Assembly (NCBI GenBank): GCA_025642065.1
Contig: JAODUP010000526.1
Span: forward strand, 128,501-192,500
Direction of reading: 5' to 3'
Origin: Paralvinella palmiformis
Taxonomy: Eukaryota > Annelida > Polychaeta > Terebellida > Alvinellidae
DNA length: 64,000 nucleotides
In this document: positions 46,312-57,355 of the stretch, piece after piece
Numbering within the stretch: position 1 is the stretch's first letter
Layout: the number at the start of each line of letters is the position of its first letter
Notes under the pieces: generated by a model
Told to the model about the DNA's origin: nothing
Database searches by the model: none
Seen by the model: the letters and a program-made list of their open reading frames with translations, nothing else
Program-made: the position numbers and the translations under genes

Positions 46312-47769
46312 CTGAAATAAAAAATACTTGAAATGAAACATTGACTTAGTGTGATCATGGCTCAATATTTGTACTTCAGCATCACATGATGAAGTAAAGC
46401 TATTTATTTAAAGTTGATCACCGGGATTGGATACCACTTGTAAATAAATACTTGGATGAAGTCACCCTCAAAGTGGGAAATAGCAAGAGAAGCAAATCAA
46501 CAGGATAATTAATATGAATACTTCCTCCAAATGCCATTCACTCCATTAACTATTCATTGAAATTTATATTCATACAAAAAAGCAATAAGTTAAATATTGT
46601 ACTGGTACAATCATGATTTGATTATGAACAGTAAAATCATCTAGTCAACTTCACTTGCACCAACAACTAAAAAAGACACTAGAAATATGTAACAGGTTTT
46701 AATGCATTTAAACTGACAATTGAAGTCTTCAGTTTTGTTTGAATTAGACCAAAGATCTGTTTCAGTGTATAGTAACTCGTTAACTCTCATTATTTGGAAC
46801 AACGACATATTGTTACTGACAAAAAAGAAGCCACCATATATCGAAACCATTTTACTGGCACAGGAAATATTTGATTTGTCAGATGAGGTACTGTCCTCAT
46901 AAAGCAGCATGAATAATTATATAACTGGCAAGAACCATGTGCTTTTCAAGTCAGATTTTGTATGAACTGTTTTGCAAAAGATGCAACAATATTTAATTTT
47001 TCATCCCAGAAGTTAACAATGAAGAACTAGTTATTAGTAGAAGAATACACTAACAATCCATATGACATGATATCCTATATATATATAGGTAATTATCTTG
47101 AAAAATTAACTATAAATATAAGATTATGCTAAAGGGTAAATAACACTTTGTCAGAAAATGTTCATTTAATAACCAAAATCCACTACTTGAAAAATCCAGT
47201 CTTCCTTGAATAATACAAATTAAGATGTGATGAATATTTTAAATATGTAAATTTTATCTGAAGTATAATTTGAGTATGATACCAATATAATTAACTGCTG
47301 TCTGGCATTAGCTTTTAAAAGGGTAATGAAAACTTGCAAATAACAAGAAACAACATTGACAATGCAATAACAAAGCATCAAAATAGTTCAATCATTCTAA
47401 TGTATGTACACAGAGGTTAAACATAAAATGTCATGAAAACATCAAGCAAACATAACCAGAAATAAAATTTTAAATCGGCTCAAAACTGAAACTTACTAAA
47501 TTGTGATAACCACCATGATTCTTTAATCCAATGCTCTAATTAGTGACGTGGTCACAAACTGTGACAAAGTCAAAAATGTGACGAAATCTGTGAGCGTGTG
47601 CAACTGAACGGAACAGTAAATTAGGCCACACAAATAATGACCATAGAAGCCACATCAAAGGAGAACGATTACAGCAAACAATGCGTTAATTACTTCCAAA
47701 GCTGGCACATGGGAATTAATAATAAACTGCTTCAAAAAGCATTGCAGAAATGAACGCACAGCACCAGAC
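46312..47769. other. Intronic or intergenic, no feature seen
   Basis: Upstream side of the 45699 gene. Its untranslated first exon was not located. An 89-codon minus ORF at 46641-46910 has no recognised domain. Confidence 0.4.
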
Positions 47770-48113
47770 AACCTAAAGTGGCTGTCGTTGCCTATCGTCA
47801 CACAGTGGGTGAAAATGGCCTGGGATTAAATCGACCCCGCCATCATTACCAAATCATTCAAGAAGTGTTCCATCAACAATGATTTAGATGGCTCAGAAAA
47901 TGATGTATTGTGGGATGAACAACATGAAAAATCTGACACTGACTGTGATGAAGAAGACAATGATACAACTGATGTTACGTGAAGATGATGAAGTTTTGGG
48001 TTTTGAATCAATATTGCTGATTTTATTGCATCTTATACACAGGTTTGACCCGTCCTAAAACCAGGTGCGTCGTATATGCAAGGGCAACTTACACACGAGT
48101 ATATATGGTATTC
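47770..48113 (+). mobile_element. Tigger/pogo transposon remnant
   Basis: The plus frame reads SLPIVTQWVKMAWD, stop, IDPAIITKSFKKCSINNDLD then GSENDVLWDE, the usual C-terminal end of pogo/Tigger DDE transposases. It is followed by an acidic tail and a terminal region with GGTGCGTCGTATATGCAAGG. The N-terminal and catalytic parts are missing. Confidence 0.65.
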
Positions 48114-48694
48114 AGTGAAGCCAGTTGCTGCTTTGCTGAGTTACCCATAGCCATTTTCACTATAGAAATAAAACTTCAAATAACCAAGAACACCTTATAA
48201 TCGGTGACACCATTTAAATAGGCTGTGTTGTCTTAAGCCGAGATTCCATATACGAGGTATGCGTTATGCGAATCTGATAAAAAATGGAAAACATGTAAAC
48301 GTACGAGCATGCTTCCACATGTATAAATGGGAATCAGATGGTTGAATCCAGAATTTTATGACGCAAGTGTTAAAATTCTGGATTCATTTCAGCAGTCAGA
48401 TTCAGTGTCCAGGCAGGCTTTCCCAAGAAAACTAGGTAAGAAGATGAAAGGGGTGTCCCATTCGGATTCGTATACCATGTATATGGAATCTTGGCTTTAG
48501 GCGTAGCTGGCACTCACAGCCAGCTCTGCACCACAGATTATAAGTATAGGTACGCAGCAGGAAAAATTATTTTTTAATTGGCTTGCACACACATATTTGG
48601 CAAATCTTTGTCCCAAATGGGCAAGTGATCGGTGATCAGCACTAATCCAACATGAAAATATACTTGCCCTGGGCAACAGATTTTTCAGGCCATG
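48114..48694 (+). mobile_element. Truncated copy of the hAT-like element at 11695-12588
   Basis: Colinear with 11.9-12.59 kb: CAGTGAAGCC...TGCTGCTTTGCTGA, GTAGCTGGCACTCACAGCCA, GATTATAAGTATAGGTACGC, TTGCCCTGGGCAA and TTTTTCAGGCC. It keeps the full hairpin (arms from 48343 and to 48385) that 11.7 kb has half lost. The left end is missing at the Tigger junction. Confidence 0.75.
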
Positions 48695-49478
48695 GTCTCC
48701 ACCCATCTTCTGCAGATTATGGCCGTATTTCACACATTTGTTTAATGATTACATGCATAGAAAACAATGTTGTTGAATGGTGTTTGATATTCAATGTAAA
48801 CATGGGGGAAATAAAAAAAAATTCTTGCCTTTGCGAGACAACAAATTAAATACAGTTAGATGTAGGAAATATTCTAGATTGAACAGAACAAAATTTCCCT
48901 TTGCTTTCATTGTTGAAAAAACCTGTGATGGTCACTTCACATGTCAGTAACTCAGATGTCTTGTTGTAATCCGAGATTCTGTATGAGCAGTCGCATCTTA
49001 CTAACCTAACATCGAGCTTCGGTCATTTCCCATTTGGTGTCGCAGTTGTAACAGGATCAGTCTATTCATTGAAATTGGCATATGATAGACTCATAGAGTA
49101 GATCTATTGCCTATTCAGCCTAGACACTAGTCCTAGACTCTACTCTATTCATGGGCATAGAAAAACCGCCACAACAATATTATATTTATTATATAAATCT
49201 AGGTATTCTCAGGTGGCACAACGCGTCATAGTCCAAGTCATGTGACCAGTCCGCCATTACTCGCCATTCCTGAGGCTTATGTTATTTGTCTTTATATGCA
49301 GTTTCTGATATATAATTTGTTGTTATTTCCGAAGTCATTACAGTTATATAATTATGTCCCTCGAATATTTGGAATGTTTGTGTTCTTCCGATCGAGTACA
49401 CTACATGTCAAAGCTGACAGCACTATCAGCGGAAACCTGTCCGTACAAGATTCCCGCATGTTCGTGGATAAATGATCT
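48695..49478. other. Intergenic, no feature seen
   Basis: No confident gene; 49242-49475 is an open stretch without recognisable domain just before the SWIM relic. Confidence 0.4.
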
Positions 49479-49790
49479 CACAAAATGGCCAGGGATTGAA
49501 TGGACGTTTCATACTACTTGATCAAGACCCCTGGTGTATTTACGAGAGAGTCCATGCAAAATCGAGGGAGTCTCGCGGCTCACAACCAATTTGAGTCTGG
49601 CTGGGTGAAAACCGTGCTTTACTACAAACTAATTGACAGCCCTCACTGCATTCTCAAGCCAAGGCTGATGTAACACCATCACAGAGGGTAAACGACACTC
49701 CGCATCATCCGTGGATTGTATTGCATGAAAAAGACAGGGTTGTGACAGCAGCACACTGTGATTGTACGGCTGGGCAATGCTTAGGCATGA
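49479..49790 (+). pseudogene. SWIM-type zinc-finger gene relic B
   Basis: Three frames together give the region before and into a SWIM finger: KWPGIEW; then YYLIKTPGVFTRESMQNRGS and FESGWVKTVLYYKL; then RVNDTPHHPWIVLHEKD and TAAHCDCTAG. Frame shifts near 49510 and 49660 break it. The text ends GCTGG/GCAATG, a GT-to-GC donor at exactly the codon phase (2) and motif position where relic A has its intron, so both descend from genes with the same structure. The CxH half is missing. Confidence 0.7.
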
Positions 49791-51509
49791 TCGATGTATA
49801 GTACGCACTAGGATTATCGCAAATGGATTAATTCACCTAGCTCTTGTTGTTACGTTGTTTGCACATGCGCGCATTGCACCCTGGGTCTGGGAGAATGGCA
49901 AGTCGAGAATATTAGATTCTAAATATCATATAATATATGTAAGAGAGTTAATTACACGTTTTCACACCCTAACTTACTTAGCTACTGTTAGTAACTAGTA
50001 ATAGTATTATAATTAGTAACTGCTATGCCTATAGCCTAGTATAGGCTAGAGTATATGTTTTTATGAGTCATAGAGTATATCACTTTATCAGTATATGATA
50101 ATCTACATTGACTCTCTCTATATCTTATCTGGAAAATAAACAAGAAAAAATTACATAGTAAAATAGTAATTATTTTTACCTTTTACTGTTTTAGAGCTAA
50201 AAATGCCTGACGACCATTGACCTGAAAGAAAAGTTTCTTTTAGGTCAATGCTGACGACCAACTATCGCCCAGATTCCAACCGGAAGCATAGCCTAATGTT
50301 TTAATCTGTACTCGATAGAGGCGCCACAGTTTTAAGCTAATGACACTAACTGATTCTGCCCCAGTTCTCAACATGATTCAGTGCAACTATCCCATCTTCA
50401 TATTAATTTGTTTTTAAATATTTTCTCAGTTTTTGAAGAGTTTTGGCAAAAACACGAATTTCGATGGAAACTACATAAAGTCTTGATATTATATTAGAAT
50501 ACAATTTCTCATGGAAATAAATATTATTCATTTCAAAATATTATATTTCAAGAATTTAAGAAAATTGGCAAAAACATGAGAATTATCACACGTACACGCG
50601 CGCGCACACACACACATTCTAGAGGCATTCAACAAACCGTGTCTGTATATATTAGCCATTTATGGAAATTCGATTTATAAATTTCGTGTGTTTATTAGAA
50701 CAAGAAAATGGATTTTAATTTAGTAAATATTTTGTTTATTAGGTTTCTATTAAGTGGATTTTTTGTGGTTTTAGGATTATTGTAGGCTGCTTGATCACTC
50801 TAGTGAAAATCTCCAATAGAGCGCCAAATACGGCAATGTGTTATAGCAAAAGATTATATATGCACATCTGTGTGTAAATAAATAAATAGGAATGCTGTCT
50901 CGCCTTTAGATTTATTAACTCGCTTTCCATAATATGTCTGATTAACATTTTGCAATTGCACCGTTAATTATTTTCGTCATGTCAATATAGAGTATATATA
51001 TCGGAGTTAACTCCCAATACTATACCCAGACAGCACAACCCCATTCAGTTCTAGTTTCAGTATAATTTTCAAAGTCCATTGTTTATTTCCAGTCGACCAC
51101 ATCGTCCGTAAAACAAACAAACAAACAACACGTCTGGTTTAGTTTCAATAAATAGTTTTCACAGTTATTGTAAAAGGAGTCGCTTCACTGGAGCAATAAT
51201 GAACTACTTCACTTACTGAGAACAGGCATTTACTATAACAACAGCTTGTTGGAAGACTTAATTTAGAGATTATTACAACCTCCATGGTGATGGTATTATG
51301 AGCTGTATGCTCTTGGAAATGGCGGCTGTGTGTAGGCGTTTGAGCTTTTTGAACATTTGTCATTTTTTAATGTGTTGAAAAGAATTTCTATTAAGTTGAT
51401 AAATCACAAGAAGAAGATAGTTCAGATTGGTTATAGGTAATGAGAAGAGGTAAACCAGAAGAAAAACTTTGTCTTAATTAGAGTGTGTACACCATGTTCC
51501 TTTGAAGCC
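49791..51509. other. Upstream region of the Ig-receptor gene
   Basis: AT-rich with one copy of a flanking direct repeat (50605-50775). TCTTAATTAG at about 51470-51480 could be an acceptor for a 5'-UTR exon. A 72-codon minus ORF (51145-51363) has no domain. Confidence 0.4.
50605..50775 (+). repeat. Direct repeat flanking the Ig-receptor gene, upstream copy
   Basis: Shares, in order, ACACACA...CATTCT, CTAG, GTATATATTAGCCATTTAT, CGTGTGTTTATTAGAA, AAATATTTTGTTTATTAG and TTTTTGTGGTTT with 53174-53375. Confidence 0.6.
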
Positions 51510-52826
51510 ATGACAATTTTTCAAAGATACCCGACCATTTTGTTCTTCCTTTTTCTGGCAAGCGAATGTGATGTTGATGGAGGTATTAAAATTGTAACTA
51601 CGGATCCTGGACGCAATGTAACCTTCACGTGGAGAGCAGGATACGAGCGAGCTAGGTACGTTGAAAAAATAGAAATAAGATTTTCCGCAAACGACACAAT
51701 GACGGACGTCTTTACCTGTTCTAATCTACACAATTGTTATCATCGGTCGAATAATGGAAACAGTCACATCAGAGTGGTTACAGAGCCATCATTTGATCAC
51801 AGCAGCTGGCCTGATTATCGCATATATCGTATAGGATTTGCCATTAGCAACGTAAATCATTCGGATGCTGGAATGTTTACGTTTCGGGTGGTTGGCAAAT
51901 GGCAAATGGCAAGCTCAGCACTGCTATATGTGTACAAAAAGCCAACTAGGCCAGTTATTGTTGGTACAGTCAGAGATAACGAAACCATTATTAGCTGTAC
52001 CAGCTTACCGAAATCATTACCAAGGGAATATAGAAATAATTCAGACTTACAGTACACTTGGAGAATCAACAGCACACTGGATAATTACTCCATCAACAAT
52101 GGCATTATTACCGTTAACAGCCAGTTCAAAACCGAATATAGTACATTATTCTCTTGTTTGGCGAGAGAAAGAAACTCCGTACTCGTTTCTGAAGAAAGTG
52201 AACGGTTCTTTTTAGCTCAGCCAGTTTTAGACAATATTCAGCTCAGTATTTTTCTTTTTCCGGATGCTCCGACTAAAGTTGGCCTTTCTTGTGCCGCCGA
52301 TTGTGATCCGAAATGTACATACAGCTGGTTTGATCCGGAAGGAAAGTTGGTTTCCCATGGGCAGAACATCACGATCGGGAACCGAGATCAGGTACCGGAA
52401 GCTTTAAGTTGTCGAGCCGCGAACATTGTCGGGATATTGATACAAAGAACGAAAGTGTTTATGATATCGGGACGTTCTTCTCCAGAATATACTGTAATAT
52501 CACTAAGTGTGTTTCTTGTACTGGCGATAGGTGTCATTGTTGTAGGTGGTGCCACGTTCCTGTTGTATAAACGTAGACGGCAACAACAGAAAACGAGTAC
52601 CCAAAATGATACCAATATTTCGGATGTTAAAGAAGACCGAAGACAAACATTTTACAAAAACGAGATATTTCAAAGTGAAGATCCTGGTACAGCTAGTATT
52701 ACCTACAACCAGTTGGATTCATCACGTGATACAACCCCTATGCCTAGTTTCTACGAAATTATATCAGTGACAGGTGAGAAGCAAGAGTCTTACAAAGGTG
52801 ACGATGATACTTATGAAAAAGTGTGA
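51510..52826 (+). CDS. Single-exon Ig-domain transmembrane receptor with tyrosine-motif tail
   Basis: The ATG at 51510 opens a 438-residue type I membrane protein. A signal peptide (MTIFQRYPTILFFLFLASEC) is followed by three Ig-like regions. The first (about 25-140) is V-like, with FTWRAG and SDAGMFTF. The second (about 150-235) has ISCTSLP...YTWRIN...FSCLARE. The third (about 250-320) is C2-like, with LSCAADCDPKCTYSWFD...EALSCRAAN. There are many N-glycosylation sequons. A TM segment (about 327-353, VISLSVFLVLAIGVIVVGG) is followed by KRRRQQQ. The tail has ITYNQL (Y399) and SFYEII (Y415), both fitting [IVLS]xYxx[IVL], and ends DTYEKV. It resembles invertebrate cell-surface recognition or immune receptors; ligand and signalling are unknown. 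The coding region has no intron. The upstream GTG (51483) is not needed as a start. Confidence 0.85.
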   Translation: MTIFQRYPTILFFLFLASECDVDGGIKIVTTDPGRNVTFTWRAGYERARYVEKIEIRFSANDTMTDVFTCSNLHNCYHRSNNGNSHIRVVTEPSFDHSSWPDYRIYRIGFAISNVNHSDAGMFTFRVVGKWQMASSALLYVYKKPTRPVIVGTVRDNETIISCTSLPKSLPREYRNNSDLQYTWRINSTLDNYSINNGIITVNSQFKTEYSTLFSCLARERNSVLVSEESERFFLAQPVLDNIQLSIFLFPDAPTKVGLSCAADCDPKCTYSWFDPEGKLVSHGQNITIGNRDQVPEALSCRAANIVGILIQRTKVFMISGRSSPEYTVISLSVFLVLAIGVIVVGGATFLLYKRRRQQQKTSTQNDTNISDVKEDRRQTFYKNEIFQSEDPGTASITYNQLDSSRDTTPMPSFYEIISVTGEKQESYKGDDDTYEKV

Positions 52827-52940
52827 TGAAGTTTTGTAGGCATCGGGAATGAATAGATTTGTGGTCATGGAAAGGTAGTCTGTAGTTAGAATTGTTTAAT
52901 GCAGTGTTTGTATTAGTTATTTATTTTTTGTTTAGAATGT

Positions 52941-52946
52941 AATAAA
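52941..52946 (+). promoter_or_regulatory. Polyadenylation signal AATAAA of the Ig-receptor gene
   Basis: Canonical AATAAA 115 bp after the stop. Confidence 0.6.
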
Positions 52947-53173
52947 ATACGGTATTTTAATTTGATGTATGAGAAACATTCGACATTTTCATTATACGTC
53001 TTTTCCACGTGTTTATACGAATAATAACGTATAAATTGCTGTAGCAAAATTTGGAGCAATACCAAATGGTATGATGGCTTTCACGATTTTCTTTGTCATT
53101 GTATGTAAGTTTGTGCTGTTTTCTGAATATCTGAATTGAAGTAATTATCAATCTGAACACCCTCTTCCCCCAA

Positions 53174-53375
53174 ATACACACACAGCCATTCTCTCTCTCT
53201 CTCTCTCTCTCTCTCTAGGGAAGCCTTCTTCAAAAATGTGTTTGTATATATTAGCCATTTATCTAGACTGTGTTTTGCGTGTGTTTATTAGAAAAGTATA
53301 TGATGTGTTTTAGCGAAGTAAAATATTTTGTTTATTAGCGAATGTAGTGAGTGTTTGTTTATTTTTGTGTGGTTT
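53174..53375 (+). repeat. Direct repeat flanking the Ig-receptor gene, downstream copy
   Basis: Diverged copy of 50605-50775 in the same orientation, expanded by a (CT)n run at 53190-53217. Confidence 0.6.
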
Positions 53376-53505
53376 CGTGAATTTCTTTCACGTTTTGAAC
53401 AATTATTTGCCATTTTTATGTATATCAAGGAATATATTTATTGGGAATAAAATTGGCTGTGAACAAATATTATTTCCTTAGATTGTCTTTCTTCACCAAA
53501 TTATT

Positions 53506-53690
53506 GTATGCAGTCTGGTCACGCACTCGCTAAAATTCCAGGTTGTGGGTTCAAATGCGACGTAAGCCCGTGTTTGTGAGATGTGTACCTCCGGAGTCGC
53601 TCCTCGTCTTTGCGTCCAAGATGGGACTTGCGCCGAAGTTAAGCTCAATTGCTCAACACAATGATATTAAGTAAGATCAGAATGTAAGCT
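53506..53690 (+). mobile_element. tRNA-derived SINE
   Basis: tRNA-like head with CAGTCTGGTCACGCACTCGC as A-box region and GTGGGTTCAAATGC as B box, then a body with TCCGGAGTCGCTCCTCGTC. It is a different family from 6684. Confidence 0.6.
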
Positions 53691-54667
53691 TTTCACCAAA
53701 CACACGCGCTTCCATTTGCATGAGCTTATTTCAGGTCTCTAAATTTCCTCTGTCGTGTTTCAAGTAGAACGTTTTAAATCTCCGATAAATAAGGTATCCA
53801 TTTTATAGAGCAAAATTTTGATTGTCCAAGATTTTGTTAACTAAATATTACTATTATTCAACGGGATTATTCCTTAAATTGTATTAAAATTAATTTGATA
53901 AAATTAAAATCACTAATTGCTCTAGCCTATTTGTTAAAGTGCCATTTTTGTGAATGTGTTCTTTGACGAGTCGACCTTAAACCCATTTACCAATATAACT
54001 CTGATTTTGAACAAATTTATTTATTTCCAATTAAAAAACATAGATATGATTACCATATATTATCACCATATATATGATCACCATATATATGGCAAGCTGT
54101 TTCTTGGACGGAGTTAGTCTATGTTGATTAATCGACTTTTTATACCCCAGATGGCGTTGTAGATTTGGAGATCTTTTGATCTAATACAACTGTCTAATTT
54201 ATCTTTGAAACCTTTCTGAATAATATATTGATTGATTGATTGATTGGATATTTGGTTGACTGACTGACTGACTGACCCACTAAATCAGAACTAACTGCCG
54301 CGTGGAAGTTGCATATCATTACGTGGTTAATTTTCTGGATTTCTCGTTGACCGGGATTAATCCATCAGAGAATCGTTATATCATCATGATCTTCATTAGA
54401 CGATGTTGTTATTGTTGTTATTGTATGCTTTAGAACTAATGATAAAGATGACTGATAATTATTGGTTATTAAAGGTCACATGAAAAGGTTTCCCAAATTA
54501 GTCAAAGCGTCAGTGTTATATATTAAAACCAATTTCAAATTATTTCCTAGAAATAAAGTTAGAGTGGTTTTAAAACTGTCTTTGTTAGCATCTCACAGCC
54601 CACAGCTTTAATCGAGAGAATCTTCTGAATGTTACGTGTTCTATGTTGTCTTCGTTAAACGTGTAAA
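53691..54667. other. Intergenic with tetranucleotide repeats
   Basis: (ATTG)n followed by (GACT)n at 54227-54277. No gene recognised. Confidence 0.5.
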
Positions 54668-54916
54668 ATGGTGTATTGTGTCGCATACAATTGTGTAAAT
54701 GGGTCTGCCAGTTGAATGGAGTATGCATTCATTCCCTCCAAAAACAAGACTCGTTTGCGCAATTGGCTGAGAAACATGAACAGAGAACAATGGAAGCCAA
54801 CTTGCCACAGCAAACTCTGTGTGAGACACTTTGAGGGACTGATGTTCGTTATTTCGCCGTCTATGCCACGGTCAGTTGATCTATGCCGTTCCAACCATAT
54901 TCGATACACTGAGTGA
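54668..54916 (+). pseudogene. Decayed THAP domain
   Basis: ATG then MVYCVAYNCVNGSAS-stop gives the first zinc pair (C4-x4-C9). The continuation SMHSFP lies in the next frame, and NKTRLRNWLRNMNREQWKPT followed by HSKLCVRHFEG (C-x2-H) returns to the first frame. Two compensating shifts and a stop at 54713-54715 break the N-terminal half. No AVPTIF box is recognisable. It is the only THAP on the plus strand and its spacing differs from the others. Confidence 0.65.
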
Positions 54917-55274
54917 AGCTTAGCCAAAACGAATCAGCAGTATGATAGAGAAACTGAATAGGAAACGAGTAGGTTCGAGCGATAATAGGGTAATATTGGG
55001 AGCAAACTAGTGTACACTCAACAGTTCACGCATTCGTGAATAACTGAAATTATTATTATTCGCCAAAAAATTAAAATTTACTTAGGCCTGCTCAAAGCTT
55101 CTTATGGCTGTGTATTGTAGACATTACTAAACTGTTAAAATAGTATGTGTTCCCCCGAGGGCGGTACATTCCTGTATAGGCCACATATGGGAGAGGCCCA
55201 TGCATCCAGCGGGCTCCCGTGTACGGACAAATATCACTTTATTTTATGTGATAGGAAGAGAGAAATATTTGCAT

Positions 55275-55487
55275 TCAGGCCCAGTGTGTTGGCTTATCAA
55301 TTAAGTTTATACCAACACCAACACAATCGTGGCCGGGTATCGGCGGCACAGGTGGCTGCTCTAGATCCACGTCTGCACTTGTTACAGCTAATTCCTCACA
55401 GTTAATATTGTCTGTGACCTTATTAGCGGGTGGTTCAAAGTTGTAAAGATTGTTATCCGTGAATCTGACATTTTGTCTGTCGACTGG
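55275..55487 (-). CDS. Exon-like open stretch, unknown protein
   Basis: A 70-codon minus frame without ATG reads RFTDNNLYNFEPPANKV then NCEELAVTSADVDLEQ, PPVPPIPGHDCVGVG and LIDKPTHWA before a stop. The composition is protein-like and the region is GC-richer than its flanks. It may be a terminal exon or a relic. No family is recognised and no acceptor was pinned down. Confidence 0.25.
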   Translation of the reverse strand, partial: PVDRQNVRFTDNNLYNFEPPANKVTDNINCEELAVTSADVDLEQPPVPPIPGHDCVGVGINLIDKPTHWA

Positions 55488-57032
55488 TCAAGACGCTTGT
55501 AAACAAAGCTGTGGCACTACCTGATGTTTGGCAAAGATGATGTCACACGATAACCCCAAGCGAGTGTAGTACACACAAACAATGACTCGTGAAAGTCGGA
55601 AATTAACGATTTAGGGAACATTTTAATGGAAAATATGATAGCTGGTGGTTAGAATTGTTTTAAGTGTGCTAGTATATCTGATAGGGAATAAAATAATTGT
55701 TTGTTACGTATGAAATTTCTTTTTTCGTCACCTTTATTGTTAATTAATACTTCTTACCGCCGCGGGTCAAGCAGCAATTCTAATAACTTTGTTCCACAGC
55801 AGTTGGGTTTCTAATAAGGAAAGAAAAGATGGAGTGGATAATAAGACGAAAAGGTACTCGAAGGATAATTGATCACGGTCAAGGTTGGAAAATGAATTGA
55901 TCAACAACATTCGAAGACGATGACAATATGAATAGATAATGTTACTGGATCGATATCTTCTATAAACCATTAAGAGACTGCCGAACTAGAAGCTCCCAGT
56001 AAGTCGACTGATAAATTGTCTGGCATGATGAAGCATCAGGTTAGCCATATAATCGAGAAACCACTTTCAGGTGTATATTGTCAAATCTGTTTCAGATAAA
56101 AGCTAAATATTTTTTAAATCGCGAGCAAATCCATGTAGGGGAGAAATAACACTGTTGTGTAAAGCTCAACAATCTGTATCTTACGATAAGCTTCAAGGTG
56201 GAAAGAACGTTTTCTTAAAAAAAACAAACACTATAGGACAATGAATGATTAGATAGAGAATATGTTTATTCGTGAAAATGCGAAATTCTCTTCACAAATC
56301 CTCAGTGAGGATTCATGTGGTAAATCAATCAGATGAAAGAAAATTTTCTTCTGAAAATCCCAAACATAGAAAACAAATGGTTGAAGGATCATGATTAGAT
56401 TGACAGGTGTGAAAAATGTCCTTGTTTGGTGTTTGCCAATTTGTTGACACGTCAATAATAACTGGGGGAAAAACGGATCAATGACCTTATTCTTTGTGTT
56501 CTTTAGGCTTTTATATTGCTTCCTGGCCAGAAGCTGACATGGGAAAAGTGGCATCCGATCTGGTACATTAAGCAATCCTAGGAACAGCAATCTAAACACG
56601 AAGTCCCTTTCCTGTCTACATTATCTTAAATAGTTTTAAACAAATACTAAAAATCGTTCAGGATCAAATGCTGAAAATAGAACAAACTGTATTAAAAGGA
56701 GGCCAATCTTCGTTTAGGTTACGTATGAAAACATACTAAAAGTAGAAGGAATTAATTTTGTTCATACTGTATAAGACTGTGTCAACTGTAGGACGACCAT
56801 AATGTGGCACACATGATAAAATAAACGAATGAAAAGAACCTTTCTTGCTCGGAATGTGACAATTAAAGATATTGTTGTTCAGCGTGTAGCAAACGGTATT
56901 CACGAATAAAATGGTTAGATTGGTATCTATTGTAATTCTTGGACGAAAGGATTAATTCATATGCATAGTATCCAGATCTCGGGTTCAAACCCTGTCAGTA
57001 TCCACTTCCGCGCTTAGACCAAAAAAAATCGG
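55488..57032. other. Intergenic, no confident gene
   Basis: The 116-codon minus ORF 56249-56599 lacks a domain. A tRNA B-box-like GGGTTCAAACCC lies at about 56982-56994 without an A box, probably a SINE fragment. Confidence 0.4.
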
Positions 57033-57064
57033 AGTGTCAAACATCTTGCAAGATGTTTGACACT
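57033..57064. repeat. Perfect 32-bp palindrome
   Basis: The left half AGTGTCAAACATCTTG is followed without spacer by its exact reverse complement. It has no T-run or gene end attached. Confidence 0.9.
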
Positions 57065-57355
57065 AAATACATATTTCATAAATTGTTCATTTGTGATAAC
57101 AAAAAATAACAACAACTTAACGTCTCAGTTGATTTATTACGTCACAGTTGATTTATATTAGAGACAATTAGTACAGTTATTGATGCATTTCTTACCTCAC
57201 ATTTACCTGTCTATTTAAGGTACCCCCAATATTTTGAATCGCGTTTTGAAGCCATTCGATATACCGTATTAATTTCCGGATAGAAAAAAACAAACAAAAC
57301 TGAACCACACCAAAGGAATCCCACTGAAGCCATTTATTTATTAATTGGCACAGTT

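Noticed and set aside
56249..56599. 116-codon minus ORF
   Set aside because: No domain; the opposite strand is equally protein-like in places. Not enough to call a gene.
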